Assembly: GCF_014651495.1 (NCBI RefSeq)
Contig: NZ_BMWZ01000001.1
Span: 312,575 to 376,574, forward strand
Length of the DNA: 64,000 bases
Reading direction: 5' to 3'
From: Algibacter mikhailovii
Lineage (GTDB): Bacteria > Bacteroidota > Bacteroidia > Flavobacteriales > Flavobacteriaceae
Part shown: in pieces, positions 62,746-64,000 of the stretch
Numbering within the stretch: the first letter of the stretch is position 1
Layout: every line of letters starts with the position of its first letter
Position numbers and translations under genes: made by a program
The notes under the pieces: generated by a model
Databases searched by the model: none
What the model was told of the DNA's origin: nothing
The model's input: only the letters and a program-made list of their open reading frames with translations

Positions 62746-64000
62746 CTACTCGCTTTGAAACACTTTCATAAATGGACCTTGCCATTGATACGATTTATCC
62801 GCAATGATTAAATCATGTTCTTTTTCCGAATCGTTATCATTTAACGCTAGAATGACTTTCAATTTTTCAGTATCTACAAGTACATCAACCGCTATATAAT
62901 TGGCGTCTTGATACACAATTTCTAATGTCTTAATACTACCATATGGATTTGTAACAATTTCCCTAGTTAAACTTTTTGAGCCATGTGGTTCTACTATAGA
63001 TACAAAAGTATGGTTTTTAGCCGCTTTTTGTCGAATTATAAATGAAGGGTCCGGACGTAAATTGAATTCTGGATCGTTAGCCCCTAGCCTGCATAATAGA
63101 AATTCGGTATTACTGTCGGCTATTGTCGTTATGGTATAAAATCTGCCATCATTTAACCAGGTAAACTTGGCCTGAGCATCCTTTGTTTTTCCTTTACCTA
63201 AAAGCCATAAATGTTGGTATCCATTTTTATCACCTAAAGGTTGTAATTGATTTGTCATGACTTTATGGTCAAATGTAATATTCATAATTTCCCCTTTGTA
63301 ATGAAACGGCAAATCTAATTGATGTTTTAAATCCGATTTTATATTAAAAATATCTAACACAAAAGGTTTTAAAAGTCTGCTATCTGTAATCATTGCAAAG
63401 GTTCTATGCATTTGTATGCCAGGATAGGCATTGTTTTCTTTTGCGCTTATAACCTGATGAGTATCTTGAGAGTCATCATAAAAGTACAGTTCAGAATGGT
63501 ATTTTGACGAGACATTTATATCACCATTGAATTGAGACTTTTCGTCAACAACAAGCGTATTATGCGCTATGGTTTGTTTTGCCCAAGTGGTGTTTTCAGG
63601 TAAATACCGCCCGCCTCGTTTTGTGATGACCGCGACCCAACGTGATGCACCATAATCTTGTAAAATTTCATTGCCATTATCGTATAAAGCTTGACCCAGT
63701 TTGTCATAGTGCCCATGGGCTAAGCCATGCGATGTATATCGCATAATTTGACACAATTGGTCTGAGGAAGGTCCCGATCTTAAAATCGCAACACCACCTT
63801 GTTTACCATCAGCACCATCACCTAAATTTATAGACTTCCAAGTAAAAGGTATGGCCTTGTTTTCTGATACATGTTTCGCTACTTTAAAACCGCCTTCACT
63901 AAATACCACTTGATTTTGCTTGATGGCAACATCTAATAATTGCGGATCCTCATCATAATTCTGGTAAACAATATCTAGCGCTAAAGTTAATTCTGGCGAA
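62746..64000 (-). CDS. PL17-like alginate (oligoalginate) lyase, C-terminal part, cut by window edge
   Basis: The frame is open through the window edge (at least 418 codons). Within it SHGLAHGHYDKLGQALYDNGNEILQDYGASRW and TWAKQTIAHNTLVVDE are typical of the heparinase II/III fold of family PL17, oligoalginate lyases that release unsaturated uronate monomers from chain ends. The C-terminal beta-sandwich (LDLPFHYKGEIM...) follows. The first part, with the alpha barrel, lies beyond 64000. The likely substrate is alginate or a related uronate. It leads the operon that includes the dehydratase and the semialdehyde dehydrogenase. Confidence 0.85.
   Translation of the reverse strand, partial: SPELTLALDIVYQNYDEDPQLLDVAIKQNQVVFSEGGFKVAKHVSENKAIPFTWKSINLGDGADGKQGGVAILRSGPSSDQLCQIMRYTSHGLAHGHYDKLGQALYDNGNEILQDYGASRWVAVITKRGGRYLPENTTWAKQTIAHNTLVVDEKSQFNGDINVSSKYHSELYFYDDSQDTHQVISAKENNAYPGIQMHRTFAMITDSRLLKPFVLDIFNIKSDLKHQLDLPFHYKGEIMNITFDHKVMTNQLQPLGDKNGYQHLWLLGKGKTKDAQAKFTWLNDGRFYTITTIADSNTEFLLCRLGANDPEFNLRPDPSFIIRQKAAKNHTFVSIVEPHGSKSLTREIVTNPYGSIKTLEIVYQDANYIAVDVLVDTEKLKVILALNDNDSEKEHDLIIADKSYQWQGPFMKVFQSE

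Overview
The window is low-GC (roughly one third G+C by eye) chromosomal DNA from a marine member of the Flavobacteriaceae (Bacteroidota). The evidence is the PorX-type type IX secretion (T9SS) regulator, two secreted proteins ending in T9SS sorting domains, an LpxC-FabZ fusion, Bacteroidota-type promoters (TTG...TAnnTTTG), A-rich translation starts without Shine-Dalgarno sites, and an alginate-lyase-like gene entering at the right edge. The species cannot be named from this sequence. No rRNA, tRNA, CRISPR array, prophage or intact transposase gene was seen.

Layout. 1-6.2 kb: the start of a secreted hydrolase (cut by the edge), a DEAD/DEAH helicase, a cold-shock-domain protein, two overlapping EamA transporters and an MFS transporter split by a one-base frameshift. 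6.4-9.2 kb (minus): a membrane protein with an overlapping 46-codon ORF upstream, tsaE and porX. 9.3-17.1 kb: an HD phosphohydrolase, then lpxD, lpxC/fabZ, lpxA, efp, a second lpxD-like gene, sucD and fabG. 17.2-20.1 kb: a VWA-type membrane protein and an SPFH protein. 20.3-27.5 kb: a complete histidine operon hisG-D-C-B-H-A-F-IE behind what looks like a classical attenuator, with a His-rich leader peptide, an antiterminator and a terminator. 28-33.6 kb: a T9SS-secreted beta-helix protein, a divergent TruA paralogue, a DUF2461 protein and an acyl-CoA thioesterase. 33.7-38.5 kb: a leucine operon leuC-leuD-leuA-like-leuB with a well-formed promoter and terminator. 38.7-46.1 kb: cell-envelope genes, namely a PhoX-like T9SS cargo, a lipocalin-like lipoprotein, an OmpA lipoprotein, an MscS channel, a VTT-domain protein, a phosphate-type porin and a repeat protein.

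46.1-59.8 kb is an accessory region. It opens with about 0.9 kb of repeat-rich noncoding DNA holding dif-like bipartite sites. It continues with a single-strand run of hydrolases, lipoproteins, an ECF sigma factor with two membrane partners, a truncated LytTR regulator, a CocE/NonD hydrolase and a LytS/LytTR two-component pair. Direct repeats of 84 bp frame 8 kb of this block, and a second 43-bp pair frames 13 kb. Three genes in it share a motif, GTAATA-N14-CCACTAAC, that I read as the promoter of the local ECF sigma factor. Two hydrolases share a duplicated leader of about 110 bp.

59.8-64 kb (minus) is the end of a polysaccharide utilisation locus: a PL17-like lyase (partial), an enolase-superfamily dehydratase with a Tat-like signal, and an NADP-type semialdehyde dehydrogenase. 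This is a plausible route from uronate oligomers to central metabolism.

The strongest regulatory findings are the his attenuator and the putative ECF regulon. The most unusual structure is the repeat and dif-like architecture around the accessory block.
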